Notes: a model not told the origin generated them from the letters alone. Counted from the stretch's first letter, positions 8,853 through 19,108 are shown. The stretch is DNA of 64,000 nt from Desulfuromonadaceae bacterium (GCA_028683855.1 JAQUHA010000014.1:34495-98494), one strand, 5' to 3'. Numbers and translations: made by a program.

Positions 8853-10382
8853 ATGCTACTTTTTTTAAAGCCGCAGTTTTCACAAATATATTTATTTGTC
8901 CTCCTTTCTTTCTGCGTATCAAATGTCTTTGCAGCAATGGACCCGCGTTTTGAACTTGATACAGTCACCCTTTCCGGGTCTGTCGTTAAAACAGAAAAAT
9001 TGCCAAATCGAGCAGTAAAACAGCGTACTCATCGCAGAGACCTGGCTGGCGCGGCAAGTGGGGATGTATACACTGTAAAACGGGGTGACAATATCTTCAA
9101 AATATTGATGCGTGATTATAATCTGAGCAATGATGATGCAGAGTCTTTTGTTGAGGATATAAAGCGTGAAAACAACATTTATGATATCAGACGCCTTAAA
9201 GTCGGAAGCAAAATAATTATTCCACCTCTTCGTCGAAATTCTGACGGCTCGATTAAATCCTCGCACTCTATAAATGAAGAGCAATCAACAACGGTCGGTT
9301 CAGACTCGGTTCCTGAACAGCGGTTTAAGCTTGAAGCTCCAATAACTGCTCTTTCAGAGCATGAAATTGTTACTAAAGTGCATGATGTCTGGAGTGAAAT
9401 TGTGCCGGCTAAGAAAGAGCAGCAGGCACCGATTTCTATTAAAACCCCCAATTTTTCCCTCTCTCTTGATCCTTCCCGTTATCCAACTTTTGCCAAGATG
9501 GATGGTGGACGGATAATCCTTGATCAAAATGGTACAATTCCCCCGCTTGTAAAATCGCTGATCGAAGATAAAGACTCATCATTGCGGATTGTTTCTGAAC
9601 CACCATCCGGTACTAAACAGTTTATGAGATCTCTGCTCGGAGCTGCCGGTTTCTACTCTGTTGAAGAAAATTACAGTATGGAATTCGGTTATGACCCTAA
9701 ACTTTCAGTAAAAGCGGACTTTAAAGTTGAAAAGACCCCTGAAAGCTTGATCAATCAGGATGTATTACTGCTTAACAGTAGCAGGAGATCGCTCCCGCCT
9801 ACTCTGAATGAGTTCTTAAAAAAAGGGGGTTTTACCGTTTATGAACCTTTCGCCTCTCTCAAGCCATTTGCGCAACGCGATTCGCGCACCATACACTACA
9901 TATCTGCAAATAATCAGTCAGAAATGATTGACTCAATACTTTCAGCATTTGCAGTCTCATCTGAACGAAATCGAAATCTGGATGTTTTTGCTGCGGAAAA
10001 TAATGGTATATCACTCTCTGTAAATGCTGAACGATATTTTGAGCGGGCTGGAAAGCGTTTTGTTGTTACAAGCTTTGATGGTGACCCTGTGAATTATACT
10101 CTGTTCAGAATTCTTGAAACAAAGGGGTATAATGTCGTTATTCTCGAAGCCAGTGATGATTTTAAAAAAGTCGCAGAGAAAATTATTTCAAGAATGAAAA
10201 TCAAAGGTTTGTATGCCCGGCACAATCTTATTCAGGATAAATCATCAGGGTATTCACTACAGATGTCAGGTTTTAAGCTGGATGATTCAACACTCCCGGG
10301 CGGTGGTATATTTTTAACTGATCGTGCTATGGATAGAATATTCAGAGATCTAGTTTCAGAAAATGGATTTTCCATTAAATAG
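8853..10382 (+). CDS. secreted LysM-domain protein
   Basis: A 509-residue protein with a signal peptide (hydrophobic core about residues 10-25, ending VFAAMD). A LysM peptidoglycan-binding domain follows at about 70-120, with YTVKRGDNIFKILMRDYNLS and LKVGSKIIIPP. The remaining 370 residues match nothing I recognise and have no obvious catalytic motif. Its place between a membrane-anchored receiver-like protein and a GspE/PilB-type ATPase suggests a role in anchoring or assembling a secretion or pilus-like apparatus in the periplasm. That is inference from order only. Confidence 0.72.
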   Translation: MLLFLKPQFSQIYLFVLLSFCVSNVFAAMDPRFELDTVTLSGSVVKTEKLPNRAVKQRTHRRDLAGAASGDVYTVKRGDNIFKILMRDYNLSNDDAESFVEDIKRENNIYDIRRLKVGSKIIIPPLRRNSDGSIKSSHSINEEQSTTVGSDSVPEQRFKLEAPITALSEHEIVTKVHDVWSEIVPAKKEQQAPISIKTPNFSLSLDPSRYPTFAKMDGGRIILDQNGTIPPLVKSLIEDKDSSLRIVSEPPSGTKQFMRSLLGAAGFYSVEENYSMEFGYDPKLSVKADFKVEKTPESLINQDVLLLNSSRRSLPPTLNEFLKKGGFTVYEPFASLKPFAQRDSRTIHYISANNQSEMIDSILSAFAVSSERNRNLDVFAAENNGISLSVNAERYFERAGKRFVVTSFDGDPVNYTLFRILETKGYNVVILEASDDFKKVAEKIISRMKIKGLYARHNLIQDKSSGYSLQMSGFKLDDSTLPGGGIFLTDRAMDRIFRDLVSENGFSIK

Positions 10383-10420
10383 TAATTGAAACAGTTTGAT
10401 TTTATTGGCTTGTCTGCTAT

Positions 10421-10458
10421 AACGCTCTTACCTTATTAAACAGGGGTGGGCGTTTTTT
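10421..10458 (+). terminator. possible Rho-independent terminator after the LysM gene
   Basis: AACGC (10421) can pair with GCGTT (from 10450), with weaker pairing continuing inward, followed by a run of six T. The loop is long and the stem imperfect, so confidence is low. If real, the GspE-like gene starts its own transcript. Confidence 0.35.
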
Positions 10459-10482
10459 GTTTGTACGGGGAGTGTTGAGAGT

Positions 10483-12417
10483 ATGAATATAAAAAAAGTT
10501 GGAGAGCTGCTGGTTGAGCAGAAGCTTATTACTCAGGAACAGCTTCTTGAAGCACTGGATCTACAGAAAGTGTTTCCTGATCAGCCGGTTGGTCAGCTTC
10601 TTTGTAAGCTTGGGTTTATCAAAGAGAATGACCTGAGTCTTCTGCTTGATCAGAAAAACAAACGTAGAAAACTTGCCGATATTCTTCTTGCAAACGGAAT
10701 ACTGGATCAGCAGAAAATTTCCAGAGCCCGCGAAGCAAGCAAACAGCAGAACATCTCTCTTGAACAAGCCCTTTTGAAATTAAAGTATATTGATGACGAA
10801 ACCTTATCTAAAGCCATCGCAAGTCAGTATGATATGCCTTTCATTCAGATCAATCCGTCAATGCTCGATCTGAGTCTCGCACGTTATATCAGTGCAGTCT
10901 ATGCACAAAAGCAACGAATTGCACCCATTTCCAAAATCGGTAACACATTAACACTCGCTATGGCTCAGCCACTTAAAGCTCACGATACTCGTGAGCTGGA
11001 AGATAGTATCCGACTGAAGCTTCTGTCTGTAATAGCTACAGAGTCAGATATAGCGGCTGCAATCAAGCGCCTTTACAATATTGAGACAGGCAAAACCGAG
11101 AGTCAGGCTGTTGAACTCAGTATTGATCTGGGTCCGGACAGTATTGTAGATCTCTTGAGCAAAACTGGTGATGGAGATGAGCCGGAGGTTGCAGAGGAAA
11201 CAAAAAAGGTTACTGAGAAAGACAGTGTAATTGTAAAGCTGGTTAATAAGATCATTTATGATGCCTGCATGAATAAGGCTTCTGATATACACATCGAGCC
11301 TTATCCGGGTAAAAATGATGTTGTAGTACGTACAAGAGTTGATGGGCAGTGCTCAATTTATCAGAGAATACCGTACAAGTACAAATTTGCTCTCCCTTCA
11401 CGTCTAAAGATTATGGGGGATCTTGATATTGCTGAAAGGAGAAAACCGCAGGACGGTAAAATTGATTTCAAAAAATTCGGTCCGCTGGATATTGAGTTAC
11501 GAATAGCAACTATGCCAACAGTCGGGGGGTTGGAGGATGTAGTAATCCGTGTATTGGCAAGCGGTGATCCAATAAGTTTCGACGACCTTGGTTTGACAGA
11601 TCGAAATAAAAGCGTCTTCATGGAGTCTCTGACAAGACCGCACGGCTTGATTCTTGTTGTGGGCCCAACCGGTTCAGGTAAAACAACCACTCTTCATTCC
11701 GGACTGGCTCAGATTAATCAGACAAACCGCAAAATATGGACTGCAGAGGACCCGGTAGAAATAACTCAGGCAGGTCTTCGTCAGGTGCAGGTTAATCCGC
11801 GCATAGGTTTTACATTTGCTGCAGCGCTACGCTCTTTTTTGCGACTGGATCCTGACGTAATCATGGTTGGTGAGATGCGTGACGAAGAGACCGCCAGTAC
11901 TGCGGTAGAAGCGTCACTCACGGGGCATCTTGTATTTTCGACTCTGCATACCAATTCAGCCCCTGAAACAGTAACAAGGCTGCTTGAAATGGGGCTTGAT
12001 CCTTACAGTTTTTCTGATTCTCTAGTCTGCATACTTGCTCAAAGGCTTGCCCGTCGACTCTGTAAAGAGTGTAAACTAAGCCTGACTCCGTCAAAGGATG
12101 AGTTTGATGAACTGGTAGATGAGTATGGACGGGAGGAGTTTGCCGCTACCGGATTGTCTCTGGATGATGTATCAATGTACAGTGCAGTAGGGTGTGACAG
12201 TTGCGGTCATAGCGGCTATCGCGGTCGTCTTGGTATCCATGAAGTACTTGAATGTACAAACGATCTTAAAATTCTCATCAAGCGCCGTGCAGAAACCGAT
12301 CTGGTAAGAAATCAGGCGGCAACTGACGGTATGACAACGCTTAAGCAGGATGGTATCCTGAAGGTACTTCAGGGGCTTACAGATATCCATGAAGTGCGGA
12401 GGGTATGCATAAAATAA
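10483..12417 (+). CDS. GspE/PilB-family type II secretion or type IV pilus-like ATPase
   Basis: A 644-residue AAA-type secretion ATPase. Two N-terminal MshEN/T2SSE_N-like modules come first (about 1-70 and 70-200, ending ATESDIAAAIKRLYN). The core has DIHIEPY, Walker A GPTGSGKTTTLHS (near residue 395), the Asp box, Walker B DPDVIMVGEMRDEETA and the His box GHLVFSTLHTN. A C-terminal Cys4 knuckle follows (CKEC and CDSCG), typical of GspE and PilB. Such ATPases power assembly of pilins or pseudopilins at the inner membrane. No inner-membrane (GspF/PilC) or pilin gene is next to it here. Confidence 0.92.
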   Translation: MNIKKVGELLVEQKLITQEQLLEALDLQKVFPDQPVGQLLCKLGFIKENDLSLLLDQKNKRRKLADILLANGILDQQKISRAREASKQQNISLEQALLKLKYIDDETLSKAIASQYDMPFIQINPSMLDLSLARYISAVYAQKQRIAPISKIGNTLTLAMAQPLKAHDTRELEDSIRLKLLSVIATESDIAAAIKRLYNIETGKTESQAVELSIDLGPDSIVDLLSKTGDGDEPEVAEETKKVTEKDSVIVKLVNKIIYDACMNKASDIHIEPYPGKNDVVVRTRVDGQCSIYQRIPYKYKFALPSRLKIMGDLDIAERRKPQDGKIDFKKFGPLDIELRIATMPTVGGLEDVVIRVLASGDPISFDDLGLTDRNKSVFMESLTRPHGLILVVGPTGSGKTTTLHSGLAQINQTNRKIWTAEDPVEITQAGLRQVQVNPRIGFTFAAALRSFLRLDPDVIMVGEMRDEETASTAVEASLTGHLVFSTLHTNSAPETVTRLLEMGLDPYSFSDSLVCILAQRLARRLCKECKLSLTPSKDEFDELVDEYGREEFAATGLSLDDVSMYSAVGCDSCGHSGYRGRLGIHEVLECTNDLKILIKRRAETDLVRNQAATDGMTTLKQDGILKVLQGLTDIHEVRRVCIK

Positions 12418-12505
12418 CTGCTATTGGCGTTGTCTGTCATTGATAAAAGTCTTTTAAACTGCCTAAAAACCTGCTGATCAGTTTCTTTTCTTGAGGGGGC
12501 TTCCC

Positions 12506-13312
12506 ATGCGTCGTCAGCCGGCGGTTGCAGCTCAGTTTTATTCAGGCAATACTGTTCAGCTTCGTGACGATTTATCAGCATTGATCCCAAAAAAGAGTGC
12601 TCTAAAAGCGCGAGTTAAAGGGGTTATCTCTCCGCACGCCGGTTATGTTTATTCAGGCGCGGTTGCCGGTGAACTATACGCTAATATTGATATTCCGGGG
12701 ACTGTACTCATTATTGGACCAAACCATCATGGTGTCGGTGAACCTGCTGCGCTTTATCCCGAAGGTGAATGGCTTACGCCGCTTGGAACAACATCTATTA
12801 ATGTAAAGCTTAACTCCTGTCTGCTTAAACATACCCCCTATCTTAAATCTGACACGGCTGCACATAAACTGGAACACTCTCTTGAAGTGCAACTTCCATT
12901 CATTCAGTATCTGCGTCCTGATGTTACAATATCAGTTCTCTGCATAGGTCGTGGCGATTTTTCTGCTCTGAGCGCTATCGGTCAGGGGATTGCATCTGCT
13001 GTTAATGAATATGCTGACGACGTTCTGATAGTGGCAAGTTCAGACATGACGCACTATGAATCAGCTGCTGCAGTTCGGGCAAAAGATGATATGGCTCTGG
13101 GAAAAATACTTCTGCTGGATGCTGAGGGTCTGCTTGAGGTCTGTAACCGTAACAACATAACAATGTGCGGAGTTGCACCGGCTGTTGTAATGATTGAGGC
13201 GGCAATAAAGCTCGGTGCGGATCATGCGGAGCTACTGGCGTACTCAAACAGTGGTGATGTTGCCGGAGATTATAGTAATGTCGTAGGGTACGCGGCAGTT
13301 TCAGTCTCGTAA
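12506..13312 (+). CDS. MEMO1-family protein (AmmeMemoRadiSam system protein B)
   Basis: A 268-residue protein. The ATG at 12506 is preferred over the upstream TTG because GAGGGGG lies at ideal spacing before it. The family pattern is clear: RRQPAVAAQFYSG, then SPHAGYVYSGAVAGELY, GPNHHGVGEPAALYP, HSLEVQLPF and ASSDMTHYE. MEMO proteins are structurally like class III extradiol dioxygenases with metal-binding His and Asp residues. In bacteria they often occur with AMMECR1 and radical SAM genes, but neither partner is adjacent here. The biochemical role in bacteria is unsettled. The gene converges with the sensor kinase, with only 3 bases between the two ends. Confidence 0.9.
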   Translation: MRRQPAVAAQFYSGNTVQLRDDLSALIPKKSALKARVKGVISPHAGYVYSGAVAGELYANIDIPGTVLIIGPNHHGVGEPAALYPEGEWLTPLGTTSINVKLNSCLLKHTPYLKSDTAAHKLEHSLEVQLPFIQYLRPDVTISVLCIGRGDFSALSAIGQGIASAVNEYADDVLIVASSDMTHYESAAAVRAKDDMALGKILLLDAEGLLEVCNRNNITMCGVAPAVVMIEAAIKLGADHAELLAYSNSGDVAGDYSNVVGYAAVSVS

Positions 13313-13315
13313 TGT

Positions 13316-15817
13316 TCATGTTTCACGGATATTGCGAAGCAGTGTAATCCTGAAGGTGGTGCCGTTGTAACTGTCACTTACAGCTGTCAAAGTACCGTGA
13401 TGCTCCTCTATGATCCGTTGGGTTATTGAGAGACCAAGTCCTGTTCCAGCCCCCTTGCGTGTAAAAAACGGCTCGAAGATCAGAGGTAGACTCTCAGTAT
13501 CTATTCCGGGACCGTTGTCATGTACTGCAAGGGTTACTGATGTGTCGTTAAAGTCGGTAGTAATAGTAATAATCCCCCCTGAATCAAGCATCTCAAGCGC
13601 ATTTTTCAGAATATTTATCACCGCCTGCCTGATTTTTTCGGGATCAAATATAAACTCCGGCAGATCTATTAACTCTATATTCAGTTGAACACCCTGCTTT
13701 TCTGCTTGTCTTTTCATCAAGAGCAGAATGTCACTTAGGATGATGGTCAGATCACCCATTCTGAACGAAGTGCGAACAGGAGAAGAGTAGTTGAGCAACG
13801 CACTGATAAGCCGCTCAACACGTTCAATCTCTGACAGCGCTCGCGCAAGCATTTCTTTGTCTTCACTGCTGAACCCCGGTCTGTCATGAAGATCATCAAG
13901 TAGAAGCGAAATCCCGGTAAGAGGGTTACGGACTTCGTGAGCAATTCCTGCTGAGAGTTTACCCAATGACGCCAGGCGATCCAATCGCACCGTCTCATCC
14001 CGAAGTCGCTCTCTTTCGGTTTCGTTCCGAAGCGTTACTGTAATACCCATCTCTCCGTTTGATCCAATAGGGAATAGACCGAAGTCGAAATATGCCGTTT
14101 CACCATCTATTCTTCTGATTATTGAATTCCGCCCGAATCCGCTGTTTTTATCTAACACTTCAGCTATCCGGTCTTTCACATCCGGCCAATCCTCAAAAAC
14201 CTCGATGTAATCTCTGCCAATCCAGGTTGAATAAGGAAATAGAATCTGACCAACACCATTTATAGAGGTAAGTACTCCGGTTGGCGAAATAGTAACTATT
14301 GCACTTGTAATACTTTCAAGTACGCTCGCCTTGAAATTTCGTTCATTCAGGATATCAATGCGTGAACGCTGCAGTTCATCAAGAGTCGCCAGTAAGCTGT
14401 TTTTTCTGTTTTCCAGCTCCTCTGCCATAAAATTAAAAGTTTTCCCAAGATCTCCGATTTCATCCGTTGAGGTGACGGTCACGCGGCTGCTAATATCACC
14501 TTCGGCAAGTTTCTTTGCCCCCTCAGTCAGTTGAAGCAGAGGTTTTGTAATGCCACCTGAAAGCGCCCATGCAGCAATTGCGGCAAGAATCGATGTTATC
14601 AGCAGGATTACACCGCTCTGTTGGCGGTGCTCGCCCAGTTGCTGATTAATCAGGCGACTCCCTTTTCTGGCGGTATTCTGAAATTCATCAAGCTGAAAAC
14701 CGATGGTAATACCGCCGAATATTCCGTAGCGCTCGTAATCTCCGCTGCTGTATAAAATCGGAGCATAAGCCATGATTTTTTTTGCACCGCCAACATTTGT
14801 AGTATCTACAAAACCTGATTGATGTTTTCTTACCTGATTGGCAACAAAAGGGTAGTTAGGATGGATAAAACCTGCGTAGTCGAGGTTGAACGGTATTCTG
14901 CCGTTTTCAATATCAGATTTGCCTGATGATTCAGAATATGGCGGAATCAGCCTCCCCAGATGATCAACGCCCCTTATATCCCAGTATTTCGGGTGTGTTA
15001 TAATCCAGCCCTCATCATCAAACATAAATGCATAGTTGCCGCTTTTGTAAGATGGAAAAACAGTAGAGAAATTGTGTCCTGAATCAATGTGCTGTGTAAA
15101 CTCCATTAGATGACGATGGTCAAGAGAGAGAACTATGGCGCCGTTAAAATTGCCATGGTTATCAAAAAGCGCTGCCGCAAAGCGTATAACCCCTTTATAC
15201 AGCTTGCCGTCAAGAGCATCTTCCGGTTCTGCTGCACCGTTTAGCTGATCATTTTTTGAAATGTGGAATCCCGTAAGATGTGAGATATAGATTTTACCAG
15301 GCTGCTTACGAACCCTCTCAAAATAATCTTCATTGAGAAATTCGGTTTCACTCCGGTTTGAAACGTTTCTCAACTCAGTTGAGGGTGTAATCGTACCATC
15401 GGTAATAACAAGCTTTTCCCTGCCATTTCTGTCAATCAGAGCAATGTTGCGGTATAACGGCAACTGATCCCGTACTTCGATAGGGGATGGTATCCCACCG
15501 GTTCTATACCAGATTTCCCCCTTTCGGCTTCCATAGAAATTCAGTAAGGTTGATGTGTCAAGCTGGGATCTGGAAAGGAAAATAAGATCATTTTCACAGC
15601 TGCGTAATAGCGCAGCCATATTCTCGGCTACCTGGGATGCACGCATTTGAAGTGATTCCAAAGCCTGTATGTCAGCTTTGTCTCCAATTTCTGAAGTAAG
15701 CCTTGAGCTAGTTGATTCAAGGTTTAACAATAGAATAAGAGAAGAGGCAACCAGAGGCAGCAGGGAGAGCATTAGGGTGATTATAAGAATTTTTTTAAAA
15801 ATAGTGCGGCGTGGCAT
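13316..15817 (-). CDS. large membrane sensor histidine kinase (Cache-HAMP-PAS-HisKA-HATPase)
   Basis: An 833-residue kinase. TM1 (about 10-32) is followed by a periplasmic sensor region of about 350 residues with Cache-like features, TM2 (about 398-420) and HAMP (about 420-475, with EGDISSRVTVTSTDEIGDLG). A PAS domain follows (about 495-600, VLESITSAIVTISPTGVL). The HisKA dimerisation box contains the phospho-acceptor His (IAHEVRNPL). The ATPase domain shows N (NILKNALEM), G1 (DNGPGID) and G2 (KGAGTGLGLSI) boxes. It should autophosphorylate in response to an extracytoplasmic ligand. No response regulator gene is next to it, so it is an orphan kinase. Confidence 0.93.
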   Translation of the reverse strand: MPRRTIFKKILIITLMLSLLPLVASSLILLLNLESTSSRLTSEIGDKADIQALESLQMRASQVAENMAALLRSCENDLIFLSRSQLDTSTLLNFYGSRKGEIWYRTGGIPSPIEVRDQLPLYRNIALIDRNGREKLVITDGTITPSTELRNVSNRSETEFLNEDYFERVRKQPGKIYISHLTGFHISKNDQLNGAAEPEDALDGKLYKGVIRFAAALFDNHGNFNGAIVLSLDHRHLMEFTQHIDSGHNFSTVFPSYKSGNYAFMFDDEGWIITHPKYWDIRGVDHLGRLIPPYSESSGKSDIENGRIPFNLDYAGFIHPNYPFVANQVRKHQSGFVDTTNVGGAKKIMAYAPILYSSGDYERYGIFGGITIGFQLDEFQNTARKGSRLINQQLGEHRQQSGVILLITSILAAIAAWALSGGITKPLLQLTEGAKKLAEGDISSRVTVTSTDEIGDLGKTFNFMAEELENRKNSLLATLDELQRSRIDILNERNFKASVLESITSAIVTISPTGVLTSINGVGQILFPYSTWIGRDYIEVFEDWPDVKDRIAEVLDKNSGFGRNSIIRRIDGETAYFDFGLFPIGSNGEMGITVTLRNETERERLRDETVRLDRLASLGKLSAGIAHEVRNPLTGISLLLDDLHDRPGFSSEDKEMLARALSEIERVERLISALLNYSSPVRTSFRMGDLTIILSDILLLMKRQAEKQGVQLNIELIDLPEFIFDPEKIRQAVINILKNALEMLDSGGIITITTDFNDTSVTLAVHDNGPGIDTESLPLIFEPFFTRKGAGTGLGLSITQRIIEEHHGTLTAVSDSYNGTTFRITLLRNIRET

Positions 15818-15893
15818 AGCAACTCCAGATTGTATTTTATTGATTACAATGATAACTTACGCTCGGTCAAGATATCTTTTTAAGGCAGGATTT

Positions 15894-17153
15894 ATGCGGA
15901 TTTTTCTAAAGACTATACTTATTTGCTCCCTCTGCCTGATACCATTGTCTGTCTCTGCGGAGGTACGTCTTTTTAAGGGCAGCCTTGAAGTGGTAAAAAC
16001 ATCAGGAGGGGCGTGTTCAGACCAGAAAAATGTTTACGAAATTTTTCTCATAATAGGTGACGACGGAGTTGATACCCCTTTTTTCGGTTATCTTGGTGGA
16101 AATACTGTAACTGTCGCGCAGTTAAAAGGTTCTGCTCTTGATGGTACGCTTACGCTCAGATATCCATATTCAGATCCCGAACGAGCCGAAGGTAATACAA
16201 TAAAATTCGAGATTAAAGGGCCTGTGCTGAATGGAGAACTTCGTGATCGACATCTGGAGGCTACGGTCAAAGAGTGCAATTTTGACCTCGCACGTATAAA
16301 ACTCGTTCAGTCGGAAGATAATTTTGCGGCAACAGAAATATATCAACGCCTGTCACTGGAGTATGAAGCTCAGCTGACCAGATCAAAGGCTATGGCAATT
16401 ACCCGTACGGCTGCAACTCCTGAAGCTGTGCGTCTTTTTGAAAAAGCTCTCGAGCTTGCCGACAAACTGTATTCCAGCCAGCCAGCCAGGTTGTATCCAT
16501 ATTTAACTTCATTGGCAAACGCCTATATGCGCACCGGACAGCATCAGGAATTTATCAACCTCTATAAGGCTCGGATAAATTCCATCAACGATGAAGCCGT
16601 ACGAAATATATTTGATCATTACCAGATCCGCTCACTTAACCAGACAGGGCGCGCTGCCCTTGGGCGCGGGGAGTATCAGGCTGCTCTGGATAATTTCAGC
16701 CAGGCATTGCAGATAGATTATAAAAATAAAGATTCCATAGCAGCCACCATGTCAGCTCTGGTTCGGAGCGGCAGGCATGACGAGGCAATCACTTTTCTCG
16801 AGAAAACCGAACTCAGGCTGGATAGCGAACCTGACCGTAAGGATGTCAGGGAGGCAATTGCGCTTGTGCAGTATCAAAAAGCTAAAAAAGAGGAGAAAGA
16901 TGGGCTGGCTCTTGATGCTCTTCGAGATCTTCGTAAGGCGATATCACTTGATCCAGGCACATCCTATTATCTCATTGCGCTTGCTCGATGGCTGCATAAA
17001 ACGGGTCAATATTCGGAGGCGGATACCGTACTTAAGCGTGGAATTGAACTGTTTAAAGACGATGAACCGAGCAGTAAGGATTTAATTGAAGCGAGGGAAA
17101 AGCTCCGTTTGACTGAAATAATACTGGCAAAAATACGCAGAGCAGGGTTCTGA
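15894..17153 (+). CDS. exported TPR-repeat protein
   Basis: A 419-residue protein. I chose the ATG at 15894 because AAGGCAGGA precedes it and a good signal peptide follows (FLKTILICSLCLIPLSVSA). A small N-terminal domain of about 110 residues comes next, then several tetratricopeptide-like helical pairs (about 145-400), for example ALGRGEYQAALDNFSQAL and LARWLHKTGQYSEADTVL. TPR domains mediate protein contacts; partner and pathway are unknown. The stop is one base from the UbiD-family start, so the two are co-transcribed. It is divergent from the sensor kinase across a 76-base gap that must hold both promoters. Confidence 0.8.
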   Translation: MRIFLKTILICSLCLIPLSVSAEVRLFKGSLEVVKTSGGACSDQKNVYEIFLIIGDDGVDTPFFGYLGGNTVTVAQLKGSALDGTLTLRYPYSDPERAEGNTIKFEIKGPVLNGELRDRHLEATVKECNFDLARIKLVQSEDNFAATEIYQRLSLEYEAQLTRSKAMAITRTAATPEAVRLFEKALELADKLYSSQPARLYPYLTSLANAYMRTGQHQEFINLYKARINSINDEAVRNIFDHYQIRSLNQTGRAALGRGEYQAALDNFSQALQIDYKNKDSIAATMSALVRSGRHDEAITFLEKTELRLDSEPDRKDVREAIALVQYQKAKKEEKDGLALDALRDLRKAISLDPGTSYYLIALARWLHKTGQYSEADTVLKRGIELFKDDEPSSKDLIEAREKLRLTEIILAKIRRAGF

Positions 17154-17154
17154 A

Positions 17155-18996
17155 ATGGGATACAGAAATCTACAGGAGTGCGTGGCAGATCTGGAGCAGC
17201 GTGGAATGCTGCTGAAAATTGATGAACCGCTAGATCCTTATCTTGAGATCGGCGCGCTGCAGCGCCGTGTCTATCAGGCTGGGGGGCCGGCGCTTCTCTT
17301 AACCAATGCGGTTGGCAGTAAATTTCCTATGCTTGGCAACCTATTCGGAACTATGGAGCGTACCCGATTTATCTTTCGGGATACTCTGGATGATATCCGC
17401 CGTCTTGTAGATCTCAAGATTAATCCCTTCACGCTTCTTAAACACCCTCTTGATGCCGTAAAAGCTCCGTTTGCCGCCTATAATCTGCTGCCGCGCAGCA
17501 GTTCCGCCGCTCCAGTGCTGGAGTGCAGAACATCGCTTTCAGGTCTGCCGCAGCTTGTCTCATGGCAGAGAGACGGAGGTGCGTTTCTAACACTACCTCA
17601 GGTTTACACGGAGAGTCTGTCAAACCCCGGTTTTTCAAAATCCAATCTCGGTATGTATCGCGTGCAGATTTCGGGTAATCAGTATGAACAGGATCGGCAG
17701 GCCGGGCTGCACTACCAGATTCATCGCGGCATCGGCGCGCATCATGCCGAGGCTATCGCCCGTGGCGATCTGTTGCGGGTCAATATCTTTCTGGGGGGAT
17801 CCCCCTCCATGACGGTTGCCGCAGTCATGCCGCTCCCTGAAGGTATGCCGGAGTTGTCATTTGCAGGTCTTCTTGCCGGTCACCGCATACCGATGACGAG
17901 AGTTCCAGATTCTCTGCCGGTCTCCTCCGAAGCAGATTTCTGCATCTGCGGAGTGCTCCACCCGGCAAAAACATTGCCGGAAGGTCCATTCGGCGACCAT
18001 CTCGGCTACTACAGCCTGACGCATGATTTTCCCTATCTGGAAGTTGAGGCTGTCTATCATCGTCGTGATGCCATCTTCCCCTTTACCACTGTTGGTCGCC
18101 CGCCGCAGGAAGATACCAGCTTTGGCGCTTTCATACACGAACTGACCGGACCGCTCATCCCTACAGTTGTTTCCGGGGTGAAAGAGGTTCATGCGGTTGA
18201 TGCAGCCGGTGTGCACCCGCTGCTGCTCGCCATTGCCAGTGAGCGTTACGTCCCGTATTCACCGAAGCGCCAGCCGCAGGAACTCTTGACAGTTGCCAAC
18301 GCGATACTTGGTCAGGGGCAGCTCTCCCTTGCCAAATACCTGCTGATTTCCGCTCACGAAGACGCACCAGCGCTGCATACTCATGATATTGCCGCTTTTC
18401 TCCGTCACATTCTTGAGCGGGTTGACTGGCGCAGCTCCCTTCATTTTCAGACCGCCACCACCATTGATACCCTTGACTACAGCGGTTCAGGGCTGAACGA
18501 GGGGTCTAAGGTTGTGATCGCCGCCGCAGGTCCGGTACGGCGCAAGCTCGCAACCGAACTCCCTGCCGGACTTGAACTCCCCACCGGATTTGGTCCTGCC
18601 ACTGTATGTCTCCCCGGAATTATGGCAATTCAGGGACCTGCATCGCGCCAGGAGAGAGGGGAGGGGGATCAGCTCATCGCAGAGTTCTGCAATTACTACA
18701 GTGAACGCTCCTTTCCGGAAGGTTTTCCGTTGATTGTGGTTTGCGACGACAGCAGTTTCACGGCAGATACCCTGAACAACTTCCTCTGGGTTACCTTCAC
18801 CCGCTCCAACCCCTCAACCGACGTCTATGGCATTCATCCGGAGACGAGAGGGAGGCATTGGGGGTGTAACGGGCCACTGGTTATAGATGCCCGCATAAAG
18901 CCGTTTCATGCGCCTCCTCTTATTGATGATCCCGCCGTTGAGCGTAAAATAGACGCACTTGCCGCCCCAGGTTCCCCCTTGCACGGGATTATCTAA
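17155..18996 (+). CDS. UbiD-family decarboxylase
   Basis: A 613-residue prenylated-FMN-type decarboxylase. Landmarks are the N-terminal LQECVADLEQRGMLLKI, the central GMYRVQISG with QIHRGIGAHHAEA, the EGPFGDHLGYY motif that carries the active-site Glu and Asp typical of UbiD, and a C-terminal STDVYGIHPETRGRHWG. UbiD enzymes need prFMN made by UbiX and act in ubiquinone or menaquinone synthesis or on aromatic acids. Which substrate applies here cannot be read from the sequence; a menaquinone-pathway role would fit a respiring anaerobe. Codons are noticeably more GC-rich than in the flanking genes. Confidence 0.9.
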   Translation: MGYRNLQECVADLEQRGMLLKIDEPLDPYLEIGALQRRVYQAGGPALLLTNAVGSKFPMLGNLFGTMERTRFIFRDTLDDIRRLVDLKINPFTLLKHPLDAVKAPFAAYNLLPRSSSAAPVLECRTSLSGLPQLVSWQRDGGAFLTLPQVYTESLSNPGFSKSNLGMYRVQISGNQYEQDRQAGLHYQIHRGIGAHHAEAIARGDLLRVNIFLGGSPSMTVAAVMPLPEGMPELSFAGLLAGHRIPMTRVPDSLPVSSEADFCICGVLHPAKTLPEGPFGDHLGYYSLTHDFPYLEVEAVYHRRDAIFPFTTVGRPPQEDTSFGAFIHELTGPLIPTVVSGVKEVHAVDAAGVHPLLLAIASERYVPYSPKRQPQELLTVANAILGQGQLSLAKYLLISAHEDAPALHTHDIAAFLRHILERVDWRSSLHFQTATTIDTLDYSGSGLNEGSKVVIAAAGPVRRKLATELPAGLELPTGFGPATVCLPGIMAIQGPASRQERGEGDQLIAEFCNYYSERSFPEGFPLIVVCDDSSFTADTLNNFLWVTFTRSNPSTDVYGIHPETRGRHWGCNGPLVIDARIKPFHAPPLIDDPAVERKIDALAAPGSPLHGII

Positions 18997-19063
18997 CTGA
19001 TTTCAGTCGCTATCAGCTCGTTGCAAGCAACTTCACTAGAGTTCTTTTCTTGATTTATGAACC

Positions 19064-19089
19064 AGTATGTACTATGTTATGTACATACT
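19064..19089. promoter_or_regulatory. palindromic operator of yefM-yoeB
   Basis: AGTATGTAC (19064-19072) and GTACATACT (19081-19089) form a perfect 9-bp inverted repeat with an 8-base gap, 20 bases upstream of the yefM start. The right arm contains TGTACA, the core known to be bound by YefM-YoeB in Escherichia coli, so autoregulation is likely. Confidence 0.7.
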
Positions 19090-19108
19090 AACCAAGGAGA
19101 TAATAGCT

